Assembly: GCF_001905845.1 (NCBI RefSeq)
Contig: NZ_LIVZ01000001.1
Coordinates: forward strand, 620,001 to 684,000
Length of the DNA stretch: 64,000 nt
Source of the DNA: Streptomyces sp. TSRI0107
Lineage (GTDB): Bacteria; Actinomycetota; Actinomycetes; Streptomycetales; Streptomycetaceae
Reading direction: 5' to 3'
Part shown: in pieces, positions 9,213-17,701 of the stretch
Layout of the letters: every line of letters begins with the position of its first letter
How positions within the stretch are numbered: the first letter of the stretch is position 1
The notes under the pieces: generated by a model
Told to the model about the DNA's origin: nothing
Databases searched by the model: none
The model's input: only the letters and a program-made list of their open reading frames with translations
Position numbers and translations under genes: made by a program

Positions 9213-11390
9213 ATGAACAGCACCTCGACGCCCACCCACTGCCCGTACTGCGCCCTGCAGTGCGGGATGAACCTGTCGCCCTCGCCGGACGGGGGCGTCG
9301 AGGTGCTGGAGCGCACCGACTTCCCGGTGAACCGCGGGGCGCTGTGCGGCAAGGGCCGTACGGCGCCCGCGGTGCTCTCCTCCCGGGTGCGGCTGACCTC
9401 CCCGCTGGTGCGGGACGGGGACACGCTGGTGCCCGCCACGTGGGACGAGGCCCTGGACCGGATCGCCGGCGCGCTGCGCCGCACCCGCGCGGAGCACGGC
9501 GCGGACGCGCTCGGCGTGTTCGGCGGCGGCGGGCTGACCAACGAGAAGGCCTACTCGCTCGGCAAGTTCGCCCGGGTCGTGCTCGGCACCTCGCAGATCG
9601 ACTACAACGGCCGGTTCTGCATGTCGTCCGCGGCGGCCGGGGGCATGAAGGCGTTCGGCCTGGACCGCGGGCTGCCGTTCCCGCTGGAGGACATACCGAG
9701 GACGGGCTGCGTGATCCTGGTGGGCTCGAACCTCGCCGAGACCATGCCGCCGTCGCTGCGCTACCTCACCGAGCTGAAGGAGAACGGCGGCACCCTGATC
9801 GTCGTCGACCCGCGCCGCACGAAGACCGCCGAGCAGGCCGATCTGCACCTGGCGCCCCGGCCCGGCACCGACCTCGCGCTCGCGCTGGGCCTGCTGCACC
9901 TGGTGGTCGCCGAGGGCCGCACCGACGAGGAGTACATCCGCGTGCGGACCAGCGGCTGGGAGGACACGCGGGCCGCGGCCATGGCGCACTGGCCGGAGTA
10001 CGTGGAACGGATCACGGGGGTGTCCGTTCCCGAACTGCGGGAGGCCGTACGGATGTTCTGCGAGCCGGAGTCCGCGATGGTGCTCACCGCGCGTGGACCC
10101 GAGCAGCAGGCCAAGGGCACCGACACGGTCGGCGCGTGGATCAACCTGTGCCTGGCGACCGGCCGCGCGGGCCGCCCGTACAGCGGTTTCGGCTGTCTCA
10201 CCGGGCAGGGCAACGGGCAGGGCGGGCGCGAGCACGGCCAGAAGGCCGACCAGCTGCCCGGCTACCGCAAACTGGACGACCCGGCGGCGCGGCGGCACGT
10301 CGCCGAGGTGTGGGGCGTGGACCCGGACTCGCTGCCGGGGCCGGGGCGCAGCGCGTACGAGCTGCTGGACGCGCTCGGCACGGACATCCGGACGCTGCTG
10401 CTGATGGGCTCCAACCCGGTGGTGTCGGCGCCGCGCGCCGCGCACGTCGAGGAGCGGATCAAGTCCCTAGGCTTCCTCGCGGTCTGCGACGTCGTGCTGT
10501 CGGAGACGGCGGAGCTGGCGGACGTGGTGCTGCCGGTGACGCAGTGGGCCGAGGAGACCGGCACGACGACCAACCTGGAGGGCAGGGTTCTGCTGCGCCG
10601 GCAGGCGATCACCCCGCCCGAGGGCGTCCGCAGCGACCTGGAGGTCATGCACGAGCTGGCCGCGCGGCTCGGCGTGGAGAAGGGCTTCCCGACCGACCCC
10701 GAAGAGGTCTTCGAGGAGCTGCGCCGGGCCAGCGCGGGCGGCCCCGCGGACTACTCCGGCATCACCTACCGCAGGCTCGCGGAGGAGAACGGCGTGTTCT
10801 GGCCGTGCCCCGCGCCCGGGGCGGCGCTCGACGACCGGGGTGCCGCGGACCCCGAGGACGCCTCGCTCGACGTGTCCGCGGACGACCCGGTGCGGGACGA
10901 GGAGACGGCGGCCGGGGCGCACCCCGGCACGCCCCGGCTGTTCCTCGACCGGTTCGCCACGCCGGACGGCCGGGCCCGGTTCGTGCCGGTGACGCACCGG
11001 GCGGTCGCCGAGGAACCCGACGACGAGTACCCGGTGCTGCTGACCACCGGCCGGGTGGTCGCCCAGTACCAGTCCGGGGCCCAGACCCGGCGGGTCGACG
11101 AGCTGAACGCCGCGGCGCCCGGCCCGTTCGTCGAGCTGCACCCGAGGCTGGCGGCCCGGCTGGGCGCGGCCGAGGGCGATCCCGTGGCGGTCGTCTCCCG
11201 GCGCGGCCGGGCCGTGGCACCGGCCAGGATCACCCACGCCATCCGCCCCGACACCGTGTTCATGCCGTTCCACTGGCCGGGCGAGGGCCGCGCCAACACT
11301 CTCACCAACCCGGCGCTGGACCCGACGTCGCGGATGCCGGAGTTCAAGGCGTGCGCGGTGCGGCTGGAGGCGGTGAAGTCCGGGAATTGA
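9213..11390 (+). CDS. nasA: Assimilatory nitrate reductase catalytic subunit (molybdopterin, 4Fe-4S)
   Basis: A cytoplasmic molybdenum-bis-MGD oxidoreductase of 725 aa that reduces nitrate to nitrite. The N-terminal 4Fe-4S ligands are present (C10, C13, C17, C45 in CPYCALQC and GALCGKG). Molybdopterin-binding segments include FCMSSAAAGGMKAFGLDRG, LVGSNLAETMPPSLRY, GRPYSGFGCLTGQGNGQGG and LLMGSNPVVSAPRA. The C-terminal molydop-binding domain has LLTTGRVVAQYQSGAQTR and a FMPFHWPGEGRANTLTNPALDP ending. The position matches nasA of S. coelicolor. Nitrite would be handled by NirBD encoded 10 kb downstream. Electrons probably come from a separate ferredoxin or flavoprotein, since no reductase domain is fused. 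Confidence 0.93.
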   Translation: MNSTSTPTHCPYCALQCGMNLSPSPDGGVEVLERTDFPVNRGALCGKGRTAPAVLSSRVRLTSPLVRDGDTLVPATWDEALDRIAGALRRTRAEHGADALGVFGGGGLTNEKAYSLGKFARVVLGTSQIDYNGRFCMSSAAAGGMKAFGLDRGLPFPLEDIPRTGCVILVGSNLAETMPPSLRYLTELKENGGTLIVVDPRRTKTAEQADLHLAPRPGTDLALALGLLHLVVAEGRTDEEYIRVRTSGWEDTRAAAMAHWPEYVERITGVSVPELREAVRMFCEPESAMVLTARGPEQQAKGTDTVGAWINLCLATGRAGRPYSGFGCLTGQGNGQGGREHGQKADQLPGYRKLDDPAARRHVAEVWGVDPDSLPGPGRSAYELLDALGTDIRTLLLMGSNPVVSAPRAAHVEERIKSLGFLAVCDVVLSETAELADVVLPVTQWAEETGTTTNLEGRVLLRRQAITPPEGVRSDLEVMHELAARLGVEKGFPTDPEEVFEELRRASAGGPADYSGITYRRLAEENGVFWPCPAPGAALDDRGAADPEDASLDVSADDPVRDEETAAGAHPGTPRLFLDRFATPDGRARFVPVTHRAVAEEPDDEYPVLLTTGRVVAQYQSGAQTRRVDELNAAAPGPFVELHPRLAARLGAAEGDPVAVVSRRGRAVAPARITHAIRPDTVFMPFHWPGEGRANTLTNPALDPTSRMPEFKACAVRLEAVKSGN

Positions 11391-11452
11391 CCCGGGTTTC
11401 CGGTGCGGGAATGCACCCGTCGGCGGGTCTATCCGGCTCGTAGATTCGACGC

Positions 11453-11905
11453 ATGACGACCTACCAGGTACCCCAGCGCATGAACTTCGCCGCCGTCGCC
11501 CCGAAGGTGTTCAAGGCGGTCCTCGACCTGCACGCGGCCGCCGTGGAGGGCATCGACCCGGTGACGGTGGAGCTGGTGCAGATCCGGGCCTCCCAGCTCA
11601 ACCACTGCGCGTACTGCCTCGACTACCACACCACCGACGCCCGCAAGGCCGGCGAGTCGGAGGACCGCATCCACCAGCTGCCGGCCTGGCGGGAGTCCAG
11701 CCTGTACACGGTCGAGGAGCGCGCGGCCCTGGCCCTGACGGAGGCCGTCACGCTGCTGCCCGGCGGGGTGTCGGACGAGGTGTACGAGGAGGCGGCCCGG
11801 CACTTCGACGAGGCGGCACTGGCCCAGCTGATCGCCCTGATCTTCACGGTGAACACCTGGAACCGCATGAACGTGACGACGCGGAAGACGCCGGGCACCG
11901 CCTGA
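11453..11905 (+). CDS. AhpD-like / carboxymuconolactone decarboxylase family protein
   Basis: A small AhpD-fold protein of 150 aa. The redox-active CxxC with its conserved His is present in HCAYCLDYHTTDARKAG at about residues 53-70, preceded by VELVQIRASQLN, the family signature. The C-terminal part has FDEAALAQLIALIFTVNTWNRMNV, also typical. Such proteins act as peroxidase or disulphide reductases of unknown partner in most actinobacteria. It is monocistronic, about 60 bp after nasA and convergent with the gene at 11927. A general antioxidant role is likely; the specific substrate is unknown. Confidence 0.88.
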   Translation: MTTYQVPQRMNFAAVAPKVFKAVLDLHAAAVEGIDPVTVELVQIRASQLNHCAYCLDYHTTDARKAGESEDRIHQLPAWRESSLYTVEERAALALTEAVTLLPGGVSDEVYEEAARHFDEAALAQLIALIFTVNTWNRMNVTTRKTPGTA

Positions 11906-11926
11906 GCCCGGGCCGCGCGGCGGGCC

Positions 11927-12379
11927 CTACGGCGGCGAGGTGCGCCGCGTCAGCCAGTCGCCGCTCCCGATGCGCCGGCCCCCGGCGCGCAGCCGGGCGG
12001 CGACCGGCGGCGCGGCGAGGTACACCCAGGCCCGTACCGCCGATCCGTCGGCCGTGCGGACGACATCGCGGGCGACCCGCTCGTAGAGGTTGCGCGGATC
12101 GCCCGGCGTCTCGCACTCCTCCAACCGGTCGAGCGTGCCGAGCAGTTCGTCGTACGTCTCCGGCCGCGCGGTGACCAGCTCGCCGCGCACCTCCGGGCCG
12201 CCGGGCTCCTCGACGGCGTACGGGTAGCCGGGGCCGTCGTAGAGGACGGCACCGGTGAGGCGGCCGGGCTCCTCGGCGCGGGTGCGGCCGCGCAGGAAGA
12301 GGTCGTGGTTGGGTTCGCCGGGGCGGAGGGTGCCGTAGACGAAGAAGGGGAGTTGGAAACGGGACGGCACAGAACTCAC
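11927..12379 (-). CDS. Gamma-glutamylcyclotransferase (AIG2-like) family protein
   Basis: A protein of 150 aa with the GGCT fold. The N-terminal signature LPFFVYGTLRPGEPNHDLF binds the gamma-glutamyl group, and GAVLYDGPGYPYAV and VRGELVTARPETYDELLGTLDRLEE follow, the latter with the conserved catalytic Glu. Family members release pyroglutamate from gamma-glutamyl amines or peptides; the real substrate is unknown. The frame starts with GTG at 12379, with a second GTG three codons later at 12370. A purine-rich GGGGAG lies about 12 bases before the first. It diverges from the secreted protease gene at 12489. Confidence 0.82.
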   Translation of the reverse strand: MSSVPSRFQLPFFVYGTLRPGEPNHDLFLRGRTRAEEPGRLTGAVLYDGPGYPYAVEEPGGPEVRGELVTARPETYDELLGTLDRLEECETPGDPRNLYERVARDVVRTADGSAVRAWVYLAAPPVAARLRAGGRRIGSGDWLTRRTSPP

Positions 12380-12488
12380 AGAAGTGATTCTCTCCCCTCA
12401 CACACCTGCACGTCTTCACCCTGGCCATGGCATGTCCACGCCCCCTTGAATCTTGGTCACCCTCAGCGTGACCAGTTCAAGGAGACCC

Positions 12489-14126
12489 ATGAGCCGGATA
12501 CGGCCCTACGCCCTGGCCGCCACGACCGCCGCCGCACTGCTGGCCGCCACGCTCACCCCCGTCGCCGGGGCGGCCGACCGGCCCACCCGGGCCACGGCAC
12601 TCGAGAACGCCGCCGCCATCCTCGCCGACCGGGGCGAAAGCCTCGGGCTCGGCGCCGGGCAGCGGACCACGGTCCGGGACGTCGTCGTCGACGCCGACGG
12701 CACCCAGCACATCCGCTACGACCGCACCTACCGCGGACTCCCCGTCCTGGGCGGCGACTTCGTCCTCCACGTGGCACCGGACGGCGGCTACCGGGGCGCC
12801 GACCGGGCGACCCGGGCCGCCGTCTCCCTGCCGGACGTGACGCCGGTGCTGCCCGCCCCGAAGGCCGCCGACGTGGCCGCGAACGCGCTGCGGGCCCTGC
12901 ACCTGGGCGAGACCCTCAAGCGCCTGACGGCCAAGCCGCAGCTGGTCGTCGACGCCCTGCACGGGGCGCCCAGGCTGGCCTGGCGGACGGAGGCGGCGGC
13001 ACTCGACGCGCGGGGCAACCCGGTCGCGCGGACGCTGCTGACGGACGCCCGGACCGGAGCCCGGATCGACGCGTGGGACACCCTGGAGTCGGCGTCGGAA
13101 CCGGCCTCCGGGGACGGCCGGTCGCTGTACGGCGGCACGGTCCCGCTGCGGACCACGCCGGACGGAACCTCGTACGCCCTGAAGGACCCCACCCGCGGCG
13201 GCACCTACACCGGCGACGCCGCGAACAAGGTCGACCTGTGCCTGCTCGGCACCATCTGCCTCACCCGCGCCCCCGCCACCGTCCTCACCGACGCCGACAA
13301 CCACTGGGGCGACGGCACGACTGCCGACCGCGCCTCGGCGGCGGTGGACGCGCAGTACGGCACCGACGTCACCTGGGACTACTTCAAGGACGTCCACGCC
13401 CGCGAGGGCATCGCGGGCGACGGCAAGGGCTCGTACAACCGGGTGCACTACGGCAACCGCTACAACAACGCCTTCTGGGACGACACCTGCTTCTGCATGA
13501 CGTACGGCGACGGTGACGGGACGACGTTCGGGCCGCTCGTCTCCCTGGACGTCGCCGGCCACGAGATGAGCCACGGCGTCACCTCCGCCACCGCGAACCT
13601 GACGTACACCGGCGAGTCCGGCGGCCTGAACGAGGCCACCTCCGATGTCTTCGGCACCCTGGTGGAGTTCCACGCGGCCAACCCCGCCGACCCGGGCGAC
13701 TGGCTGATCGGCGAGAAGGTCGTGCGCGCCGGCTTCGGCCGGAGCGCCCTGCGCCACATGGACCGCCCGTCGAAGGACGGCGCCTCGCCCGACTGCTGGA
13801 GCCCGGGGGTCGCCGACCTCGACGTCCACTACTCCTCCGGCATCGGCAACCACTTCGCCTACCTGCTGGCCGAGGGCAGCGGCGCCAAGACGATCAACGG
13901 CGTCGCGCACGACTCCCCGACCTGCGACGGCACTTCGCTACCCGGCATCGGCCGGGACAAGCTCGGCGCGATCTGGTACCGGGCGCTGACGGTCTACATG
14001 ACGTCCTCCACGACCTACGCCGGCGCCCGCACGGCCACCCTGAACGCCGCCCGCGACCTGTACGGCGCGGACAGCGCGGAGCACCGGGCGGTGGGGGCGG
14101 CCTGGAGCGCGGTGGGCGTGAACTGA
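12489..14126 (+). CDS. Secreted neutral metalloprotease, thermolysin (M4) family
   Basis: A secreted zinc endopeptidase of 545 aa. Residues 1-30 are a Sec signal peptide ending around AGAA. A FTP/PepSY-type propeptide spans about residues 35-210. The catalytic domain carries HEMSHGVT at residues 358-362 (zinc ligands and Glu) and GGLNEATSDVFG, which supplies the third zinc ligand. C-terminal M4 motifs include YSSGIGNHFAYLLAEG. The ATG at 12489 is preceded by AAGGAG with a four-base spacer; an upstream in-frame ATG at 12453 would spoil the signal peptide. Streptomyces export many such proteases for growth on protein. Confidence 0.93.
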   Translation: MSRIRPYALAATTAAALLAATLTPVAGAADRPTRATALENAAAILADRGESLGLGAGQRTTVRDVVVDADGTQHIRYDRTYRGLPVLGGDFVLHVAPDGGYRGADRATRAAVSLPDVTPVLPAPKAADVAANALRALHLGETLKRLTAKPQLVVDALHGAPRLAWRTEAAALDARGNPVARTLLTDARTGARIDAWDTLESASEPASGDGRSLYGGTVPLRTTPDGTSYALKDPTRGGTYTGDAANKVDLCLLGTICLTRAPATVLTDADNHWGDGTTADRASAAVDAQYGTDVTWDYFKDVHAREGIAGDGKGSYNRVHYGNRYNNAFWDDTCFCMTYGDGDGTTFGPLVSLDVAGHEMSHGVTSATANLTYTGESGGLNEATSDVFGTLVEFHAANPADPGDWLIGEKVVRAGFGRSALRHMDRPSKDGASPDCWSPGVADLDVHYSSGIGNHFAYLLAEGSGAKTINGVAHDSPTCDGTSLPGIGRDKLGAIWYRALTVYMTSSTTYAGARTATLNAARDLYGADSAEHRAVGAAWSAVGVN

Positions 14127-14141
14127 CGTACCGGGGACCTG

Positions 14142-14164
14142 CGGCGCCCAGGCCCTAGGCGCCG
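14142..14164. terminator. Stem-loop between convergent protease and FMN reductase genes
   Basis: A 7-bp inverted repeat CGGCGCC / GGCGCCG (14142-14148 and 14158-14164) with a nine-base loop lies between converging genes and overlaps the last codons of the reductase gene. A bidirectional terminator is likely. Confidence 0.5.
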
Positions 14165-14775
14165 TAGGGGCGCTTCTCCTTCGCCTCCCGCAAGGCCCGC
14201 CCCCACCACACCAGTTGGTCGAGCATCGTCCTCGCCGCCGCGTTCGGGCCCGTGGGGTCCTTCAGGTGGCCGTCGGGGGTGAAGGCGGAGCCGGCGTTGT
14301 GGAAGGAGACGGTGTCGCGGACCGTGACGGTGTGGAGCTCGGCGAAGACCTGGCGGAGGTGTTCGGTGGCGCGCAGGCCGCCGGAGATGCCGCCGTAGGA
14401 GACGAGGGCGACGGGCTTGGCGCGCCACTCGGCGGTGTGCCAGTCGATGAGGTTCTTCAGGGCGGCGGGGTAGGAGTGGTTGTACTCGGGGGTGACCACG
14501 ACGAACGCCTCCGCCGAGGCCAGCTTCGGGGTGATCCGGGCGAGGGCCGCGGTCGCCTCGGGGGCGGGGGAGAGGGTGGTCGGCAGCGGGGTCTCCGCCA
14601 CGTCGAGGATCCGGCCCGTCAGGCCGGCGTGCTCGGCGACGCGGCCGAGGAGCCAGTCGGCGACGACCGGGCCGAAGCGGCCGTGGCGGTCGCTGCCGAC
14701 GATGACGGTGACGTCGAGCGGGCGGGCGGACCCGGAGGCGGCCGCGGACGTGGGCGTGATGAGCTGTGTCGTCAT
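14155..14775 (-). CDS. NADPH-dependent FMN reductase, SoxR-regulon type
   Basis: A flavodoxin-like NAD(P)H:FMN oxidoreductase of 206 aa. DVTVIVGSDRHGRFGPVVADWL is the first strand and phosphate loop. FVVVTPEYNHSYPAALKNLIDW is the hallmark TPEYN motif, and VALVSYGGISGGLRATEHLR completes the flavin site. A 25-residue Ala/Ser-rich extension precedes the fold. A perfect SoxR-type palindrome sits 15 bp upstream of the start codon, so the gene is very probably induced by redox-active compounds such as actinorhodin- or phenazine-like metabolites. From memory this corresponds to the SoxR target SCO2478 of S. coelicolor. Confidence 0.9.
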   Translation of the reverse strand: MTTQLITPTSAAASGSARPLDVTVIVGSDRHGRFGPVVADWLLGRVAEHAGLTGRILDVAETPLPTTLSPAPEATAALARITPKLASAEAFVVVTPEYNHSYPAALKNLIDWHTAEWRAKPVALVSYGGISGGLRATEHLRQVFAELHTVTVRDTVSFHNAGSAFTPDGHLKDPTGPNAAARTMLDQLVWWGRALREAKEKRPYGA

Positions 14776-14790
14776 GACGGTCAGGCTCCA

Positions 14791-14810
14791 ACCTCAACCA
14801 TCGTTGAGGT
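14791..14810. promoter_or_regulatory. SoxR-type operator
   Basis: An exact palindrome with half-sites ACCTCAAC and GTTGAGGT separated by CATC. The CCTCAA...TTGAGG core matches the known SoxR recognition element, and its position 15 bp before the FMN reductase start codon is consistent with promoter control. Binding is inferred. Confidence 0.82.
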
Positions 14811-15063
14811 CAAGTCCGGCACCCCGCCCGCCCCGGTCACCCGTTCATCCCTTCCCCCTGCATCCTTCGGGTCCTCTTCCGCCGCGCTCCGCCACACGTC
14901 GATGACCTGCTGAAACACACCCGGGGGCGGTGGTGTCCGGTCGCGTCCCGGCACCCGTTCACCGTATTTCTGACGATCCCTCAGGAAGCGCGCTCGCCCC
15001 GCTGCCACTTACCTCGGAAGGGCAGGGCACCGACCAGCTCCACTCGATCGATGGGGGACACCG

Positions 15064-15579
15064 ATGCGACGTATCGCCCGGCTGCTGACCGGTACCGCGC
15101 TCGCCGTCGCCGCCGCGAGCCTGTCCGCCGCGCCCGCGTTCGGTGACGACGGCGACCTGGAGGTGTACCCCAGCTCCGTGGTGCCCGGCGGATCCGTCAG
15201 CGTGAACACGGCGGCGTGCGGCGACGACGGGGCCGCCTCGGGCGACGCCAGCGCGGTCGGCGCCGGGCACTTCACCCTGGCGCCCAGCACGGACGACGGC
15301 AAGGCGATCGGCCAGTTCCGGGTGCCGCCGAGCGCGCAGCCGGGGACGTACGAGATCGTCGCGCGGTGCTCCGACGGCGACCGGGAGATCCGGGGCGACC
15401 TGGAGGTCACGCTGACCTCGGCCGACCCGGTGTACCCCAGGGGGAGCGTGAAGACGGGGGTCGGGGGCGCGCTGGGCCCCGATCCCGTGCAGACCGCGGC
15501 CGGTGTGGCGGCTCTCGCCGTCGCCGCCGCGGGCGGTACCTGGCTCCTGCATCGCCGGGCGAGAGGCGACGGGTTCTGA
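15064..15579 (+). CDS. Secreted, membrane-anchored hypothetical protein upstream of sortase
   Basis: A 171-residue protein with a clear signal peptide (residues 1-28, ending AAPAFG), a small beta-rich domain (about 30-115) with two Cys that could form a disulphide, and a C-terminal hydrophobic segment (about 140-160, VQTAAGVAALAVAAAGGTWLL) followed by RRARG. This is the layout of an extracytoplasmic domain held by a C-terminal membrane anchor. The anchor looks like a sortase-type tail, but no LPxTG or LAxTG motif is visible before it. The sortase gene follows 123 bp later on the same strand, so the two may work together. Ribosome binding site GGGGGA precedes the ATG. Confidence 0.8.
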   Translation: MRRIARLLTGTALAVAAASLSAAPAFGDDGDLEVYPSSVVPGGSVSVNTAACGDDGAASGDASAVGAGHFTLAPSTDDGKAIGQFRVPPSAQPGTYEIVARCSDGDREIRGDLEVTLTSADPVYPRGSVKTGVGGALGPDPVQTAAGVAALAVAAAGGTWLLHRRARGDGF

Positions 15580-15702
15580 CGGACACCCTCCGCTGTCCGT
15601 CCGCCGGTACCGCACGCCCCTCCCCTCCGGGTCCGACGCCCCTCGCGGCCCGGAGGGGTCACGGGGGACCCCACACCGTCCACCGGCCCCAGGGAGGCCC
15701 AC

Positions 15703-16323
15703 ATGCGCAGGCACGGCAACACCGTCATAGCCGCCGTCACCCTCGTCGCCCTGTGCTCGGGTGCCTGGCTGCTGCGCAGCGGCGCCGAGCCGCACCCCCC
15801 GCCGCAGCCCTCCGCCGCCGAGGCGCACGCCGACCCGGCCGCCGGGCGGTCCACGGCGCCGGCGCTGCCGCCGTCCCCGCCGGACCGGATCCGCATCCCC
15901 GCGATCCGGGTGGACGCCCCGCTGACCGGCCTGGGGCTGACCCCGACGGGCAGCCTCGAGGTGCCGCCGTCGCAGGAGAAGAACCTCGCCGGCTGGTACG
16001 AGGCCGGGACCACGCCCGGCGAACGCGGCACCGCGATCGTCGCCGGACACGTCGACAACGCCGAGGGGCCCGCCGTCTTCTACGGCCTCGGCGCCCTCAG
16101 ACGCGGCAGCACCGTCGAGGTGGACCGGCGGGACGGCTCGGTCGCGGTGTTCACGGTGGACGCCGTCGAGGTGTACCGGGCGCGGGACTTCCCGGACGAG
16201 AAGGTCTACGGCGCCGCCCGCCGGCCCGAACTGCGGGTGATCACCTGCGGCGGGGGATACTCGCCGAGCACCGGATACCAGGCCAACGTGGTGGTCTTCG
16301 CCCACCTGACCGGCAGCCGCTGA
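15703..16323 (+). CDS. Class F sortase
   Basis: A membrane-anchored sortase of 206 aa. It has an N-terminal helix (about residues 8-24), a Pro/Ala-rich linker (30-60) and a sortase beta barrel from PDRIRIPAIRVDAPLTGLGL onward. The catalytic His is in AIVAGHVDN and the catalytic Cys in LRVITCGGGYSPSTGYQANVVV, with a downstream basic residue expected near the C-terminus. Class F sortases attach proteins to peptidoglycan or act as general transpeptidases in actinobacteria; substrates are poorly known. Its likely partner is the secreted protein encoded just upstream. AGGGAGG precedes the ATG with six bases spacing. Confidence 0.88.
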   Translation: MRRHGNTVIAAVTLVALCSGAWLLRSGAEPHPPPQPSAAEAHADPAAGRSTAPALPPSPPDRIRIPAIRVDAPLTGLGLTPTGSLEVPPSQEKNLAGWYEAGTTPGERGTAIVAGHVDNAEGPAVFYGLGALRRGSTVEVDRRDGSVAVFTVDAVEVYRARDFPDEKVYGAARRPELRVITCGGGYSPSTGYQANVVVFAHLTGSR

Positions 16324-16329
16324 CCCCGT

Positions 16330-16686
16330 TCACGACACCGGCTGCGGCGTCTGCCCCAGCACGTTGGCCTTGCCCCACGCGCCGAGCGGCTCCAGTGCCT
16401 CGTTGAGCGCGACGCCTCGCGGCGTCAGCGAGTACTCCACCCGCGGCGGCACCTCCGCGTACTCCTCCCGGTGCACGATGCCGTCCGCCTCCAGTTCCCG
16501 CAGATGCGCGGCGAGCACCTTCTCCGTGACACCGGGCAGCGCGCGGCGCAGCTCCCCGAAGCGGTACGGCCGCAGGCTCAGCTCCCAGAGGATGAGCACC
16601 TTCCACTTCCCGCCGATCACATCCATCGCCGCGTCGACCCCGCAGACGTACGACCCGGCCCGCCGTCCGATCGTCATGCCCGACAC
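16330..16686 (-). CDS. HxlR-family winged-helix transcriptional regulator
   Basis: A DUF24/HxlR regulator of 118 aa. The winged helix is clear: CGVDAAMDVIGGKWKVLILWEL, FGELRRALPGVTEKVLAAHLRELEADGIVHRE, and the wing PPRVEYSLTPRGVAL. The GTG at 16686 was chosen because AGGAGG stands five bases before it; an ATG at 16677 would start three codons later. The gene diverges from an NAD(P)-dependent reductase gene at 16784, and HxlR proteins commonly control an adjacent oxidoreductase in response to electrophiles. Only one Cys is present, near residue 18, so thiol sensing through a single Cys is possible. Confidence 0.88.
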   Translation of the reverse strand: MSGMTIGRRAGSYVCGVDAAMDVIGGKWKVLILWELSLRPYRFGELRRALPGVTEKVLAAHLRELEADGIVHREEYAEVPPRVEYSLTPRGVALNEALEPLGAWGKANVLGQTPQPVS

Positions 16687-16736
16687 CCGCCCCTCCTGCT
16701 GCCTGGACCCTTCCCCGGTGGTAACCACCCACTCGA

Positions 16737-16748
16737 AAGTGCGTACTT
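16737..16748. promoter_or_regulatory. Candidate HxlR operator between divergent genes
   Basis: AAGTGCGTACTT is a near palindrome (10 of 12 positions) with AAGT/ACTT arms, placed midway between the HxlR-family gene and its divergent reductase gene. Its role as a shared operator is an inference from position and symmetry. Confidence 0.4.
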
Positions 16749-16783
16749 GAGCAGGCAGTTCACCCTCCACGAGGCTAAACGCC

Positions 16784-17701
16784 ATGACCGACAACAACCC
16801 TTCCCCGGCTTCCCCCGCCGCCCGCACGCCCCTGACCCTGCTCGGCACCGGCGCCATGGGCACCGCGCTGGCCCGCGCCTGGCTGGCCGCCGGGCATCCC
16901 GTGACCGTCTGGAACCGTACGGCCGCCCGCGCCGAGGCCCTGGCCGCCGACGGAGCGACCGTCGCCGCGAGCGCCGCCGAGGCGGTGGCCGCGAACCGGC
17001 TGGTGATCGTCTGTCTGCTGGACGACGCCTCGGTCGGCGAGGCGCTTCAGGACGCCGGCCTGTCCGGCCGGGACGTGGTGAACCTGACCACGGGCACACC
17101 CGGCGAGGGCCGCTCACGCGCCGCCTGGGCGCAGGCGCGCGGCGCGCGTTTCCTGGACGCGGGCATCATGGCCGTACCGCCGATGATCGGTCACCGCGAG
17201 TCCGGCGCGTACGTGTTCTACAGCGGGTCGGCCGAGCTGTTCGAGGAGCACCGCGCCACCCTCGCCGTCCCGGCGGACGTCCGCTACGTCGGCGCCGACC
17301 CGGGCTTCGCCGCGCTGCACGACGTGGCGCTGCTGAGCGGGATGTACGGCATGTTCGCCGGGATCTCGCACGCCTTCGCGCTGATCCGCCGGGAGGACAT
17401 CGCGCCCGGGGACTTCGCCCCGCTGCTGGAGGGCTGGCTGAACGCCATGGCCGGCGCGGTGCACGAGACGGCGGACAAGCTGACGTCCGGCGACTACACG
17501 AAGAATGTGGTGTCCAACCTGGCCATGCAGGTGCAGGCCGGTCAGCGGACCCTGCTGCGCACGGCGGACGAGCAGGGCGTCAGCCGGGAGCTGCTGCTGC
17601 CGTTCCTGGACCTGATGAAGCGCCGGCTGGACGCCGGGCACGGCGACGAGGACACCACGGGCGTGATCGACCTGCTCGCCGTGCCGCCCGCTACGGCCTG
17701 A
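16784..17701 (+). CDS. NAD(P)-dependent imine reductase-like / beta-hydroxyacid dehydrogenase-family protein
   Basis: A 305-residue reductase. It has an N-terminal Rossmann fold (LTLLGTGAMGTALARAWLAAGHPVTVWNRT) binding NADPH, where the Arg after Asn suggests phosphate recognition. A C-terminal helical dimerisation domain follows. The linker DAGIMAVPPMIGHRESGAYVFYSGS and the segment ALHDVALLSGMYGMFAGISHAFAL are characteristic of imine reductase-like members. The canonical Lys of hydroxyacid dehydrogenases is absent, supporting that assignment. The natural substrate is unknown. It is probably regulated by the divergent HxlR protein. Its last 11 bp overlap the convergent gene. Confidence 0.82.
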   Translation: MTDNNPSPASPAARTPLTLLGTGAMGTALARAWLAAGHPVTVWNRTAARAEALAADGATVAASAAEAVAANRLVIVCLLDDASVGEALQDAGLSGRDVVNLTTGTPGEGRSRAAWAQARGARFLDAGIMAVPPMIGHRESGAYVFYSGSAELFEEHRATLAVPADVRYVGADPGFAALHDVALLSGMYGMFAGISHAFALIRREDIAPGDFAPLLEGWLNAMAGAVHETADKLTSGDYTKNVVSNLAMQVQAGQRTLLRTADEQGVSRELLLPFLDLMKRRLDAGHGDEDTTGVIDLLAVPPATA

